Source: an uncultured Paracoccaceae bacterium (GTDB lineage: Bacteria > Pseudomonadota > Alphaproteobacteria > Rhodobacterales > Rhodobacteraceae). From it: DNA of 64,000 nt. Below are positions 25,844 to 34,566 of this stretch, one piece after another. Every line of letters begins with the position of its first letter. Position 1 is the stretch's first letter. Location of the stretch: positions 496,001 through 560,000 of the forward strand of contig CANMQO010000001.1 in the NCBI GenBank assembly GCA_947500055.1. The letters run 5' to 3'. The position numbers and the translations under genes are program-made. The notes beneath the pieces were generated by a model. It was given only the letters and a program-made list of their open reading frames with translations, was not told where the DNA came from and made no database searches.

Positions 25844-25940
25844 TTGCTTGCCTCGAACGCCGCATCTGATGTGCGGCTTTCAAGGAGAATCGCATAAACG
25901 ATTCGGTTTGTGAATCCCTAAAATGCGTTCGTTTGCGGGC

Positions 25941-26834
25941 TTATCCCGCGACAGAGGCCGCGAAAACGTCGTCGATCGTGGTGCCAAGTGTTGCGTTGAA
26001 ATCCGCATCGCTTTGCTTGGCAGACAGGCCTTCGGTCAATGCGCGGGAGAAACTGGCGATGATCCCCCTGTTTCGTGCCAGACGCGCATTCGCTTCCTCG
26101 CGTGTGTAACCACCGGACAAGGCGACGATGCGCATGACGTTTGGGTGGTCGATCAATGGCTGATAGATATTCTCCTGCTCGGGCAATGTGAGTTTCAGCA
26201 TGATGACTTCGTTTGGACCTAGTTTGTTCAACTCGGCCAGAATGGCGTCGCGCAGCATTTCTTCGGCCTGGGCCTTGTCTGCCATGTGAATGTTAATTTC
26301 TGGTTCCAGGATCGGGACGAGCCCGTGGCGGATCACCTGTTTCCCGACCTCAAATTGCTGGGCGACATTGGTAGCGATGCCGGTCGCCGACGCCGCATTG
26401 ATCACCGAGCGCATTTTTGTGCCAAAGATGCCTTTCTCAACCGCGTGGGGCAGCAGCCGGTCGAGGTGGTCCATCGGCTTCATCAGTTGTACGCCGTCCG
26501 CTTCGTCCATTAGACCCTTATCGATCTTGAGGAAGGGGACAACCCGTCGATCTTCCCATAGATACAAGGGGCTAGGCTTGCCGTTGATGTCGCGATCCAT
26601 GGTCATTTCAAAGAGGATCGCGCCAACAATCTTGTCACCGGTGAAGGAAGGGGCGTTGACGATCCGGCTGCGCATGTCGTGGATCAGGTCGAACATTTCG
26701 TCGTCATTGCTGTAGGCATCCGGGGACACGCCATAGGCGGCGAGCGCCTTGGGGGTTGAGCCGCCACTTTGATCGAGCGCCGCAATAAAGCCGTTGCCGT
26801 CGCGCACCTGTGCTGCTTGTTCCTGATTTGACAT
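25941..26834 (-). CDS. fda: fructose-bisphosphate aldolase class I
   Basis: The enzyme reversibly cleaves fructose 1,6-bisphosphate to two triose phosphates through a Schiff base. The 297-residue protein belongs to the bacterial class I group of about 296 residues: GNGFIAALDQSGGSTPKAL near the N-terminus, the PILEPEINIH segment, the Schiff-base Lys in VIMLKLTLPEQ and VALSGGYTREEAN. ATG at 26834 is five bases after AAGGTGG; an upstream TTG is less likely. With pgk nearby it serves lower glycolysis or gluconeogenesis. Confidence 0.94.
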   Translation of the reverse strand: MSNQEQAAQVRDGNGFIAALDQSGGSTPKALAAYGVSPDAYSNDDEMFDLIHDMRSRIVNAPSFTGDKIVGAILFEMTMDRDINGKPSPLYLWEDRRVVPFLKIDKGLMDEADGVQLMKPMDHLDRLLPHAVEKGIFGTKMRSVINAASATGIATNVAQQFEVGKQVIRHGLVPILEPEINIHMADKAQAEEMLRDAILAELNKLGPNEVIMLKLTLPEQENIYQPLIDHPNVMRIVALSGGYTREEANARLARNRGIIASFSRALTEGLSAKQSDADFNATLGTTIDDVFAASVAG

Positions 26835-27143
26835 GAAATCCACCTTAACCAAAATGACTGCGTTTTCGGGCGTTTGCCCGCATGATGGTGGTTCTAAGGG
26901 ACGGGTTTGGCCGTGGCAATTGTGGTGGCGCTAACAGCTTCGTTTGAATTTCACGAGGCAACAGGCGTTGCGTGACCCCACCGCGCGGTCCTGATTGTGC
27001 ATTTGGCCCGAATCGATAGTTAACGCCTTTATTTGCTGGGAAAATGCCGGTCGGCAAAACGTCGGCGATGCGTCGGCAAAGCGTATGGCACCTATTTGGC
27101 CCCGGACGGTGTTTAAGGCACCGTCCGGGGCCAACACCATTGA
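26835..27143. other. 309-base intergenic region upstream of fda
   Basis: No convincing gene is present. The part near fda must hold its promoter. At 27051-27080 there is a short repeat of TCGGCAAAACGTCGG and GCGTCGGCAAA. A perfect 14-base stem, GGCCCCGGACGGTG (27098-27111) with CACCGTCCGGGGCC (27119-27132), sits just after the stop of the 536-residue gene. Confidence 0.6.
27098..27132 (-). terminator. strong hairpin after the 536-residue exported protein gene
   Basis: A perfect 14-base stem with a seven-base loop begins 11 bases after the stop codon at 27144. There is no T-run on either strand, so it may act as a Rho-assisted or RNA-protecting 3' end instead of a standard intrinsic terminator. 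Confidence 0.55.
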
Positions 27144-28754
27144 TCAATCACTGGTTACATATCGTTCAGGCAGATCGGTTTCGATCCAATCGGTGATCGC
27201 GAGGGCCTGCATTTCGGCTGCGATGTTTTGCCAGACCTCGGCGACCGCTGGCCCGCGCGCGCCAAAACGTGCCTCGATCTCTTCCCGCAGGGAGGTCGCA
27301 GCGATATCGCCCGCCGCCTCTGCCAGTAGTGCGAAGTAATAGGCGCGGGCATAGGACCGGACAGCGCCAGAGCCGCTGAAATGCGCCAGCGCCAGCCGCC
27401 GCAGATCGCGCGGGTCGTTGCCCATGACCTGATCAATCGGGGCAGGGGCGCCACTGGACACAAGATAGGAATCCTGCTCGGCAAGAGCGGCTTGCGTTGT
27501 CATCCGCGCCTCTAGCCGGTCCAGCTGCGCCACGGCACCGGACATGTCGTTGGCTGCGGCGATCAAGGCGTAGCCGTAAGCCGTGAACACATCTGTTTCC
27601 TGTGTGGCCTGCGCCAAAAGGGCCGCGGCCGCGCCAGCGTGTGCCGCATCATCCAGAAGCGGCACCAAAAGATCAGGTACCAGTGCGGCACTGCGCGGCA
27701 CGCCAGCCCCGTCCAGCAGGGCGGTTGCAAAGGTGATCCGTTCAACGGCGGAAAGGTCGTCTGGGGTCTGCAACGCGGCCAGATCGGCAACGCTGAGGAT
27801 TTGTGTCCGGGCGATTGGCGTGCTGCGTGCCTGCAACCCCAGCGCCGCGATCAGGTTTTGTGGTGCGGCATACATTTCCGGTTCGATCACGATACCACCG
27901 GGGGGTAGATTGGCCTGCACGGTGATTTCACCCGGATCGGCGACGAATTCCTCAACCTCTGTCATCAGGTCACCGATAAACTGCCGCTCCACTGCGCCGA
28001 GGGGGCGCAGGCCGCCTTCGGACAGGGCCTGCGAGACGAATTCGGTGCCGAGTTCGCGGATGGTCACCGGATCGCGCAGGTTTTCCGGCAGCACCTGCGA
28101 AATCGCATTCCAGCCGCCATCATCCTTGAGCGTGACAACCGCCCGTGTCACCCGGATCGCCGGGTCATCAGGATATCCGAATTCGCCCAGACGGGGCAGG
28201 ATCGTGCCGCTGGCGGAATAGTCCAGCACGCCGAACCCGTTGATTGCAACCGTGCTGTCCACCGCGGTTTCGCCGGTAGTATAGGCATAGCTGGCGCGCA
28301 TCTTGAACTGGTCAAGCGGCAGGTTCTTATATCCGGCAGTGCGCAGTGCCAATGCGATCTCGCGGTCCACGCAGGCCAGATTTGCGCGTGCGCCGATCAG
28401 GTTCAGGTTCAGTTCTGCCGCTGTCTGGAACGGGTGCGCCAGATCGCTGCTGAGCGTTGCACGTTCGATCGTGATTTCGCATTGCCGCGCCTGATCGTAA
28501 GGCAGGAGCGGGCGGGCGACGATGCCCGAGATGGACACGATCCCGCGCATCGGGTCAGCCGACAGATGGTCATATTGTAGTTCCATCCGGGTGCGGATGC
28601 CGGAAATCGCAGTGTTGGCCAGCGCCATGGCGATCCGGTCGGGGGTGAAGAACTCGCCCAAAGTTGCCTGAGGGTCGCGATCTTGCGCGACTGCGGGTGA
28701 AAGGGAGGTCAGCGCGATGGCTGAGCAGGCAGAAAGGGTAGCAAGATGTTTCAT
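27144..28754 (-). CDS. large exported protein of unknown function
   Basis: I do not recognise this 536-residue protein. It has a clear signal peptide (MKHLATLSACSAIALTSLSPAVAQ) and no membrane helix after it, so it is periplasmic or released. The first 280 residues look beta-rich, with repeated -L-L-L-N- strand patterns (MRGIVSISGIVARPLLPY, ELNLNLIGARANLACVD). The second half, from about residue 310, is helical and alanine-rich (LVPLLDDAAHAGAAAALLAQA), like a helical-repeat scaffold. AAAGGAG lies directly before the start, next to a tandem palindrome, so the gene seems specifically controlled. It is not co-oriented in an obvious pathway with pgk. Confidence 0.8.
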   Translation of the reverse strand: MKHLATLSACSAIALTSLSPAVAQDRDPQATLGEFFTPDRIAMALANTAISGIRTRMELQYDHLSADPMRGIVSISGIVARPLLPYDQARQCEITIERATLSSDLAHPFQTAAELNLNLIGARANLACVDREIALALRTAGYKNLPLDQFKMRASYAYTTGETAVDSTVAINGFGVLDYSASGTILPRLGEFGYPDDPAIRVTRAVVTLKDDGGWNAISQVLPENLRDPVTIRELGTEFVSQALSEGGLRPLGAVERQFIGDLMTEVEEFVADPGEITVQANLPPGGIVIEPEMYAAPQNLIAALGLQARSTPIARTQILSVADLAALQTPDDLSAVERITFATALLDGAGVPRSAALVPDLLVPLLDDAAHAGAAAALLAQATQETDVFTAYGYALIAAANDMSGAVAQLDRLEARMTTQAALAEQDSYLVSSGAPAPIDQVMGNDPRDLRRLALAHFSGSGAVRSYARAYYFALLAEAAGDIAATSLREEIEARFGARGPAVAEVWQNIAAEMQALAITDWIETDLPERYVTSD

Positions 28755-28764
28755 GGCAATCTCC

Positions 28765-28804
28765 TTTGTGAACGTCGTTCATGTATTTGAACGACGTTCA
28801 CAAA
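28765..28804. promoter_or_regulatory. tandem palindromic operator upstream of the unknown exported protein
   Basis: TTTGTGAACGTCGTTCA (28765-28781) and TGAACGACGTTCACAAA (28788-28804) are perfect inverted repeats with a six-base spacer. Each arm also holds its own palindrome TGAACGWCGTTCA, with centres 19 bases apart, which is a double operator for a TetR-type dimer. Read on the minus strand TTGATT (28804-28809) and TACATG (28781-28786) could form a promoter lying across the operator. The ribosome site AAGGAG follows at once. Confidence 0.65.
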
Positions 28805-28838
28805 TCAAGTGCCTTTTGTGATTTTCTTGGCCGGTAGG

Positions 28839-30014
28839 TCAGCCCAATGCAGCAACCCCGGGCAGTGTCTTGCCTTCCATCCACTCAAGGAAAGCCCCGC
28901 CAGCGGTTGAAATATAAGTGAAATCATCTGCGGCGTTCGCCTGGTTGAGTGCCGCGACCGTATCGCCGCCACCGGCGACCGAGATCAGTTTACCTGCCTT
29001 TGACAGGCTTGCCGCCTTGGCCGCCGCTGCGTTGGTCGCCGCGTCAAATGGCGCGATTTCGAAGGCACCCAACGGCCCGTTCCAGACGAGTGTTTTCGCA
29101 CTGTCCAGCACCTCACTGATATAGGCGACGGTGGCCGGACCGGCATCAAGGATCATCGCATCGGCAGGGCAGGCGTCGGGTGCAACGGTTTGATTTTCGG
29201 CGCCGGCTGCAAATTCGCGCGCCACGACGATGTCGCGGGGCAGGATGATTTCGCAGCCTGCCTTTTCGGCCTTGCCCAGAATATCGCGCGCGGTGTCAGC
29301 CAGATCATGTTCGCAAAGCGATTTGCCAACATTGATCCCTTGCGCGGCGAGGAAGGTGTTGGCCATGCCGCCGCCGATTACAAGGTGATCGACCTTGCCG
29401 ACCAGATTGCCCAAGAGGTCCAGTTTGGTGGATACCTTGGCCCCGCCAACCACGGCAACGACGGGCCGCTCCGGCGTGCCGAGCGCCTTTTCCAGCGCGC
29501 CCAGTTCTTCGGCCATCAATCGCCCGGCGCAGGCGGGTAGCAGATGGGCCAGCGCCTCGGTGCTTGCATGGGCCCGATGCGCGGCAGAGAAGGCATCATT
29601 GACATAGATATCGCCGAGCGTGGCCAGCCGTTTGGCGAAACCTTCGTCATTCTTTTCCTCGCCCGGGTTGAAGCGCAGGTTTTCCAGAAGCAGCACTTCA
29701 TCCCCTTCCATTTCAGCCACGGCATCGCCGAAATCGCTGTTGACCCAAGTGACGGGCAGGCCCAGCACATCCGCCACGGCAGGGGCGATGATTTCCAGCG
29801 ACATTTCTGGCACGACCTTGCCCTTGGGTCGCCCGAAATGCGCCATCAGGATCACCTTGCCACCCTTGTCCTGAATATCATGAACGGTTGGCACGATCCG
29901 TTCGATCCTTGTGGTGTCAGTCACGGTGCCATTTTCGACAGGCACGTTGATATCGACCCGCACCAGCGCCCGCTTGCCTGCAAAATCCATGTCATCCAGT
30001 GTTTTCCAAGCCAT
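28839..30014 (-). CDS. pgk: phosphoglycerate kinase
   Basis: Pgk transfers a phosphate between 1,3-bisphosphoglycerate and ADP in glycolysis and gluconeogenesis. The 391-residue protein has [15 protein letters not shown] at the N-terminus, [39 protein letters not shown], and the C-terminal [14 protein letters not shown] at 30014 follows AAAGGA and matches the usual N-terminus; the frame is open further upstream but without homologous sequence. It is divergent from the cyclophilin pair. Confidence 0.96.
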   Translation of the reverse strand: MAWKTLDDMDFAGKRALVRVDINVPVENGTVTDTTRIERIVPTVHDIQDKGGKVILMAHFGRPKGKVVPEMSLEIIAPAVADVLGLPVTWVNSDFGDAVAEMEGDEVLLLENLRFNPGEEKNDEGFAKRLATLGDIYVNDAFSAAHRAHASTEALAHLLPACAGRLMAEELGALEKALGTPERPVVAVVGGAKVSTKLDLLGNLVGKVDHLVIGGGMANTFLAAQGINVGKSLCEHDLADTARDILGKAEKAGCEIILPRDIVVAREFAAGAENQTVAPDACPADAMILDAGPATVAYISEVLDSAKTLVWNGPLGAFEIAPFDAATNAAAAKAASLSKAGKLISVAGGGDTVAALNQANAADDFTYISTAGGAFLEWMEGKTLPGVAALG

Positions 30015-30145
30015 CTGCCATTCCTTTGAGGTTTTGATCGTCGCTTCCTTGCGGCAAGGGAACGCTGCCGTCAACCGGAGCGGCTTGGCTTTCGCGCCCA
30101 TGGGCCCTATGTCAGGGGGCAAATCAAAGCCTGAAGGAACCGAAA

Positions 30146-30652
30146 ATGGCCGACATCAAAGACCCGGAAAACACGATCATCATGACCCTGAAGGGTGGCG
30201 ATGTGACAATCGAGCTGCTGCCTGACGTGGCCCCCGCGCATTGCGCGCGCATGAAGGAACTGGCCCGTGCCGGTGCCTATGACAATGTGTGTTTTCACCG
30301 GGTGATTGATGGATTCATGGCTCAGACGGGCGATGTGGCCAATGGCAATATGGAAAAGGATTTCAACATCGGTCGTGCGGGTACGGGCGGTTCTGATCTG
30401 CCTGATCTGCCTGCCGAGTTTTCCAAGATCCCCCACGCCCGTGGGTCGTTGGGCGCTGCCCGGTCGCAGAACCCCAATTCCGCCAACAGCCAGTTTTTCA
30501 TCAACTTCAAGGACAATGATTTCCTGAATGGCCAGTATACCGTTTACGGTCAGGTCACGTCCGGCATGGAGCATGTGGATGCAATCATGCGTGGCGAGCC
30601 ACCGATGAACCCTGACCGGATGATCAGCGTCAAGGTAGCAGCCGATGTATAA
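30146..30652 (+). CDS. peptidyl-prolyl cis-trans isomerase, cyclophilin (cytoplasmic)
   Basis: The 168-residue protein speeds cis-trans change at proline bonds. Cyclophilin marks: [34 protein letters not shown] (catalytic Arg), [20 protein letters not shown] and [14 protein letters not shown]. There is no signal peptide, so it acts in the cytosol. It overlaps the next gene by eight bases; the neighbour is a secreted cyclophilin, so the pair looks like a tandem duplication with one copy sent to the periplasm. Confidence 0.94.
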   Translation: MADIKDPENTIIMTLKGGDVTIELLPDVAPAHCARMKELARAGAYDNVCFHRVIDGFMAQTGDVANGNMEKDFNIGRAGTGGSDLPDLPAEFSKIPHARGSLGAARSQNPNSANSQFFINFKDNDFLNGQYTVYGQVTSGMEHVDAIMRGEPPMNPDRMISVKVAADV

Positions 30653-31190
30653 GCTCGCCGCCTTTCTGGCTGTCATGGCCGCACCGGCCTTCAGCGCAGG
30701 GTTGGAGATTGATATCGCGGGCGAGGCCAACGGTACGATTGTCATTGACCTGTTCGAGGATGTCGCCCCCAAGCATGTTGAACAAATCACCGCCATTGCT
30801 GCTGCTGGCAGCTATGATGGTGTTGTCTTTCACCGGGTGATTGATGGATTCATGGCCCAAACAGGTGATGTTGAAAACGGCATTCTGGGCAATGACCTGT
30901 CCCGCGCGGGCACTGGTGGCTCTGAATTCCCCGATATACCGGCCGAGTTTTCGGACAAGCCGTTTGAACGCGGTGTGATCGGCATGGCCCGCGCGCAGAA
31001 CCCCAATTCGGCCAATAGCCAGTTCTTTATCATGTTCGAGCCCGGCTATTTCCTGAACGGTCAGTACACAGTCGTTGGCGAGGTCACCGACGGCATGGAG
31101 ATCGTTGACGCGATCAAGCGTGGTACCGGCGCCAATGGTGCGGTTATTGGCCAGCCTGATGTGATGCAGGCCGTGCGCGTTACTGAATAA
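30645..31190 (+). CDS. peptidyl-prolyl cis-trans isomerase, cyclophilin (periplasmic)
   Basis: The 181-residue protein carries a signal peptide ([18 protein letters not shown]) and then a full cyclophilin domain: [53 protein letters not shown] and GQYTVVGEVTDGMEIV. It should fold periplasmic proteins. It starts inside the end of the cytoplasmic copy. A terminator follows at 31202. Confidence 0.94.
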   Translation: MYKLAAFLAVMAAPAFSAGLEIDIAGEANGTIVIDLFEDVAPKHVEQITAIAAAGSYDGVVFHRVIDGFMAQTGDVENGILGNDLSRAGTGGSEFPDIPAEFSDKPFERGVIGMARAQNPNSANSQFFIMFEPGYFLNGQYTVVGEVTDGMEIVDAIKRGTGANGAVIGQPDVMQAVRVTE

Positions 31191-31201
31191 CTATCTGATC
31201 A

Positions 31202-31241
31202 AGCCCCCTCACTTTGTTGCGAGGGGGCTGGTCGAATTTTT
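31202..31241 (+). terminator. terminator-like hairpin after the cyclophilin pair
   Basis: AGCCCCCTC (31202-31210) pairs with GAGGGGGCT (31221-31229) and a T-run (31237-31241) follows after seven bases. The offset T-run makes it a weaker terminator than most. Confidence 0.65.
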
Positions 31242-31280
31242 GAGCATCGGCCACTCTGACGCGAATTGTCGGAGAGACCC

Positions 31281-32246
31281 ATGCGCTTGATCCCCTTTAT
31301 TGCCGCCCTTTGCGTTGCAGCCAGCACGGCTGTCGCCAGCCCGGAATTCTGGCGGTCTGAATGGCCCAATACTGATTTTGAACAGACCAGTGTTGAAAGC
31401 TGGGTTGAAATCATGTCTGGCGGGCCGCCCAAAGATGGCATTCCCGCGCTGGATAATCCTGATTTTGTACCGGTGGCCGACAGAACCGACCTGACCCCGC
31501 GCGAGCCGGTGATCACGGTCGAGTTCGAAGGTGCCACGCCGCGCGCCTATCCGATCCGATATCTGACCTGGCATGAGATTGTGAATGATGAGGTGGGCGG
31601 CATTCCGGTGGCCGTGACCTTCTGCCCGTTGTGCAATTCAGGCATCACCTTTGATCGGCGCACTGATGCCGGTGTTTTGTCCTTTGGTGTTTCGGGCAAG
31701 CTGCGCAAATCCGACATGGTCATGTATGACCGCGAAACACAAAGCTGGTGGCAGCAGGCGATTGGCGAGGCGATTGTTGGCGATCTGACCGGCATGCAAC
31801 TGGCCACGCTGCCCACATGGATGGAAAGCTGGGAGAGTTTTGTTGCCCGCAACCCTGATGGGCTCGTCATGGCAGAGCCGAACTTTCCCCGCAGCTATGG
31901 CAGCAACCCTTATGTCAGCTATGACAGTTCGGCGCGCCCGTTCCTTTATTCCGGTGAAATGCCACCACATGATATCCCGCCATTGGTCCGTGTCATCCGC
32001 GTTGGCGACAAGGCGTGGCCGCTGACCCGACTTGCGGAAACGGGTGCGATCACTGAGGATGGCGTAACGCTGACATGGGGCGAGGGGCAGGCATCTGCCC
32101 TTGATACCCGACAGATTGGTGCCGGCAAGGAAGTCGGCAATGTCCGGGTCAGGGACGCGGCGGGTGCCGACCTTGCCCATGACATCATGTTTGCCTTTGC
32201 CTTCCACGCGTTCTGGCCGGATGGAAAGTGGATGTTGGGGGGGTGA
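31281..32246 (+). CDS. DUF3179 exported protein
   Basis: The 321-residue protein is a DUF3179 member with a signal peptide (MRLIPFIAALCVAASTAVAS). Conserved pieces are RAYPIRYLTWHEIVNDEVGG, VAVTFCPLCNSGITFDR, SQSWWQQAIGEAIVGD-like QSWWQQAIGEAI, and PNFPRSYGSNPYVSYD. The CPLCNS motif is the usual family core, possibly a metal or redox site. ATG at 31281 follows GGAGAG and gives a normal signal peptide. No function is established for the family that I know of. Confidence 0.88.
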   Translation: MRLIPFIAALCVAASTAVASPEFWRSEWPNTDFEQTSVESWVEIMSGGPPKDGIPALDNPDFVPVADRTDLTPREPVITVEFEGATPRAYPIRYLTWHEIVNDEVGGIPVAVTFCPLCNSGITFDRRTDAGVLSFGVSGKLRKSDMVMYDRETQSWWQQAIGEAIVGDLTGMQLATLPTWMESWESFVARNPDGLVMAEPNFPRSYGSNPYVSYDSSARPFLYSGEMPPHDIPPLVRVIRVGDKAWPLTRLAETGAITEDGVTLTWGEGQASALDTRQIGAGKEVGNVRVRDAAGADLAHDIMFAFAFHAFWPDGKWMLGG

Positions 32247-32288
32247 TCACCGCTTGACAGTACTGCCCCGCGCCCATCTTGTGCGCGG

Positions 32289-33188
32289 ATGGAACGCAAG
32301 ACGCAGATCGATCTTTTTGGTGCCACGGCACTGACGGGTTTTGCCCTTTTGCTGGCCTTCAATCAGGTTGTGATCAAGGTCACGAATGAAGGGTTACAGC
32401 CGGTTTTCTTTGCCGGTGCCCGGTCTGCTGGTGCGGTGATGTGTATCTGGTTATGGATGCGCTGGCGTGGCATCCCGCTGCGCTTTGAAAAGGGCACGCG
32501 GTTGGCCGGCTGGGCCGTTGGTCTGACATTTGCCTTCGAATTCTTGTGCATGTTTGTTGCCCTTGATCTGACGACCGTTGGTCGGTCGGCTGTGATCTTT
32601 TATTCGATGCCTGTCTGGCTGGCGCTGATGTCGCATTTCGTGATCCATGATGATCGGATGACGGGGGTGAAAGCGCTGGGTCTGGCGCTGGCCTTTGCCG
32701 GTGTGTGTCTGGCCATTCTTTTGCGGGACGAGGGGGCAGGGAACCTTTGGGGGGATCTGGCGGCATTGGCGGCTGCGTGGGGATGGGCCATCACCGCGCT
32801 GCTGGCGAAGGCATCCCCCTTGGCGCGGGTTCGACCGGAGATACAGCTATTCTGGCAGGTAGCCGTTTCAGCCCCGATCCTGTTGCTGGCCGCCTTGTTT
32901 TTCGGGCCGCTGATCCGCGATCTGGCCCCGATCCATATTGCCGGCCTTATCTTTCAGATCGTGGTGGTCGTCAGTGCCGGGTTCATCTTTTGGCTATGGC
33001 TTTTGTCGATTTATCCCGCGTCCGGCGTGGCATCGTTCAGTTTTCTGACGCCGGTGCTGGCGGTGGGGATGGGCTGGCTGTTGTTGGGTGAAGAGGTGGG
33101 GCTGGACCTGATTGGCGCGCTGGTTTTGGTGGCGGTGGGGTTGTTCCTGATCAACCGGCCTGTCAGGTCCCGCAAAAGGTCCGCGTGA
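32289..33188 (+). CDS. DMT-superfamily (EamA) permease
   Basis: The 299-residue protein is a drug/metabolite transporter of the EamA type, with ten hydrophobic segments in two repeated halves, for example ATALTGFALLLAFNQVVIKV at the start and LLLGEEVGLDLIGALVLVAVG near the end. Such proteins export amino acids, sugars or other metabolites across the inner membrane; the substrate cannot be read here. It runs tail-to-tail into selO with a 26-base overlap of the coding ends. Confidence 0.9.
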   Translation: MERKTQIDLFGATALTGFALLLAFNQVVIKVTNEGLQPVFFAGARSAGAVMCIWLWMRWRGIPLRFEKGTRLAGWAVGLTFAFEFLCMFVALDLTTVGRSAVIFYSMPVWLALMSHFVIHDDRMTGVKALGLALAFAGVCLAILLRDEGAGNLWGDLAALAAAWGWAITALLAKASPLARVRPEIQLFWQVAVSAPILLLAALFFGPLIRDLAPIHIAGLIFQIVVVVSAGFIFWLWLLSIYPASGVASFSFLTPVLAVGMGWLLLGEEVGLDLIGALVLVAVGLFLINRPVRSRKRSA

Positions 33189-34566
33189 CTTTTTCGTCCT
33201 CTGTCGGGGGGCGGGCATAGGCTTCTGTCGCTTTGGTCAGCGGCGCGTATGGCTGCGTGACCGCCGCCAGCAGTGCGTGGAACGGGGCCAGATCGCCATT
33301 GCGTCCGGCGGTGATTGCTTCTTCGACCCGGTGGTTGCGTGGGATGATCTTGGGGTTCGATCTTGCCATCAGGGCCGCGTCCGGCCCGCGCTTCTGCCAG
33401 CGGCATTGCCATGTATCAAACGCGTCCCGATCAATGAACTGATCGCGCGCATTTTGCTGGCCGAGGGCTGCGAACGTGTTGGTAAAATCCGCCCCGTCCT
33501 TCGTCATGAGGTCGAGCAGATCGCCAATAAGTTTTTGGTCGTCATCCGTTGGCGTCGCGAGTCCGAGCTTCGCGCCAAAATTGGCAAGCCACGCCTCTTC
33601 ATAAAGCGGCGGGAAGCGATGCACGGCAGCGGTGAAATCGTCGATTGCGGCGTCCCTGTCGGGCATCAGCGGGATCAGCGCGGTGGCGAATTGCGCCATG
33701 TTCCAAGCGCCGATACCCGGCTGGTTGGAATAGGCATAGCGCCCGTATTGATCGATGGCGCTGAACACTGTGTCCGGGTGAAACGCATCGATAAAAGCGC
33801 ATGGCCCATAATCGATTGTTTCCCCCGCGATAGAGACGTTATCGGTGTTCATCACTCCATGGATAAACCCCAGTGACATCCATTTCGCGATGAGTTTGGC
33901 ATAGTTTGCGATGACCGCGTCCAGCAGATCGGCGGGGCCTTTCGCATCCAGGTAATGCCGGGCGATCACGTGCTCGGTGAGTGCCTGTAACGCCTGCATA
34001 TCGCCGCGCGCGGCAAAGAACTGGAAGGTGCCGACCCGGATATGGCTTTGTGCTGTGCGGGTGATGATAGCGCCGGGCAGGACTCCTTCGCGATAGACAT
34101 TTTCGCCGGTTGTGACGGCGGCCAGGGCACGGGTCGTTGGGACGCCAAGCGCGTGCATCGCCTCGCTCACCAAATATTCGCGCATTACCGGGCCAAGCCA
34201 GGCGCGCCCGTCACCACCGCGTGAATAGGGGGTGGGACCTGATCCTTTTAGCTGGATATCGCGGCGGGTGCCGTCGGTGCCAATCACCTCACCCAGCAGG
34301 ATGGCCCGCCCGTCGCCCAATTGGGGATTCCAGTTGCCGAATTGATGGCCAGCATAGACCTGCGCCAAAGGGGCGGCCCCGTTCGGCACGCTGTTTCCTG
34401 CAAAGATTTGGGTGGCCTCTGCTGTGTCGATTCCGTCGATGCCAAGCGCGGCAGCCAAGCCCGCGTTGATGGCGATGATCTGCGGCTGGGCCACAGGCGT
34501 GGGCGCCATTGCGGTGAACATCTGCGGGGGTAGGGTGGCGTAGCTGTTATCAAAAGGGATTTTCAT
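33163..34566 (-). CDS. selO: SelO/YdiU-family protein AMPylase
   Basis: SelO is a pseudokinase-fold enzyme that adds AMP to Ser, Thr or Tyr of target proteins. The 467-residue protein has QVYAGHQFGNWNPQLGDGRA, LKGSGPTPYSRGGDGRAWLG, REYLVSEAMHALGVPTTRAL and GVMNTDNVSIAGETIDYGPC, the ATP and metal sites of the family. The last residues FCGT place a Cys where vertebrate SelO has selenocysteine, as usual in bacteria. Its start overlaps the nucleoside hydrolase stop by ATGA, so the two are one unit. Confidence 0.93.
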   Translation of the reverse strand: MKIPFDNSYATLPPQMFTAMAPTPVAQPQIIAINAGLAAALGIDGIDTAEATQIFAGNSVPNGAAPLAQVYAGHQFGNWNPQLGDGRAILLGEVIGTDGTRRDIQLKGSGPTPYSRGGDGRAWLGPVMREYLVSEAMHALGVPTTRALAAVTTGENVYREGVLPGAIITRTAQSHIRVGTFQFFAARGDMQALQALTEHVIARHYLDAKGPADLLDAVIANYAKLIAKWMSLGFIHGVMNTDNVSIAGETIDYGPCAFIDAFHPDTVFSAIDQYGRYAYSNQPGIGAWNMAQFATALIPLMPDRDAAIDDFTAAVHRFPPLYEEAWLANFGAKLGLATPTDDDQKLIGDLLDLMTKDGADFTNTFAALGQQNARDQFIDRDAFDTWQCRWQKRGPDAALMARSNPKIIPRNHRVEEAITAGRNGDLAPFHALLAAVTQPYAPLTKATEAYARPPTEDEKVTRTFCGT

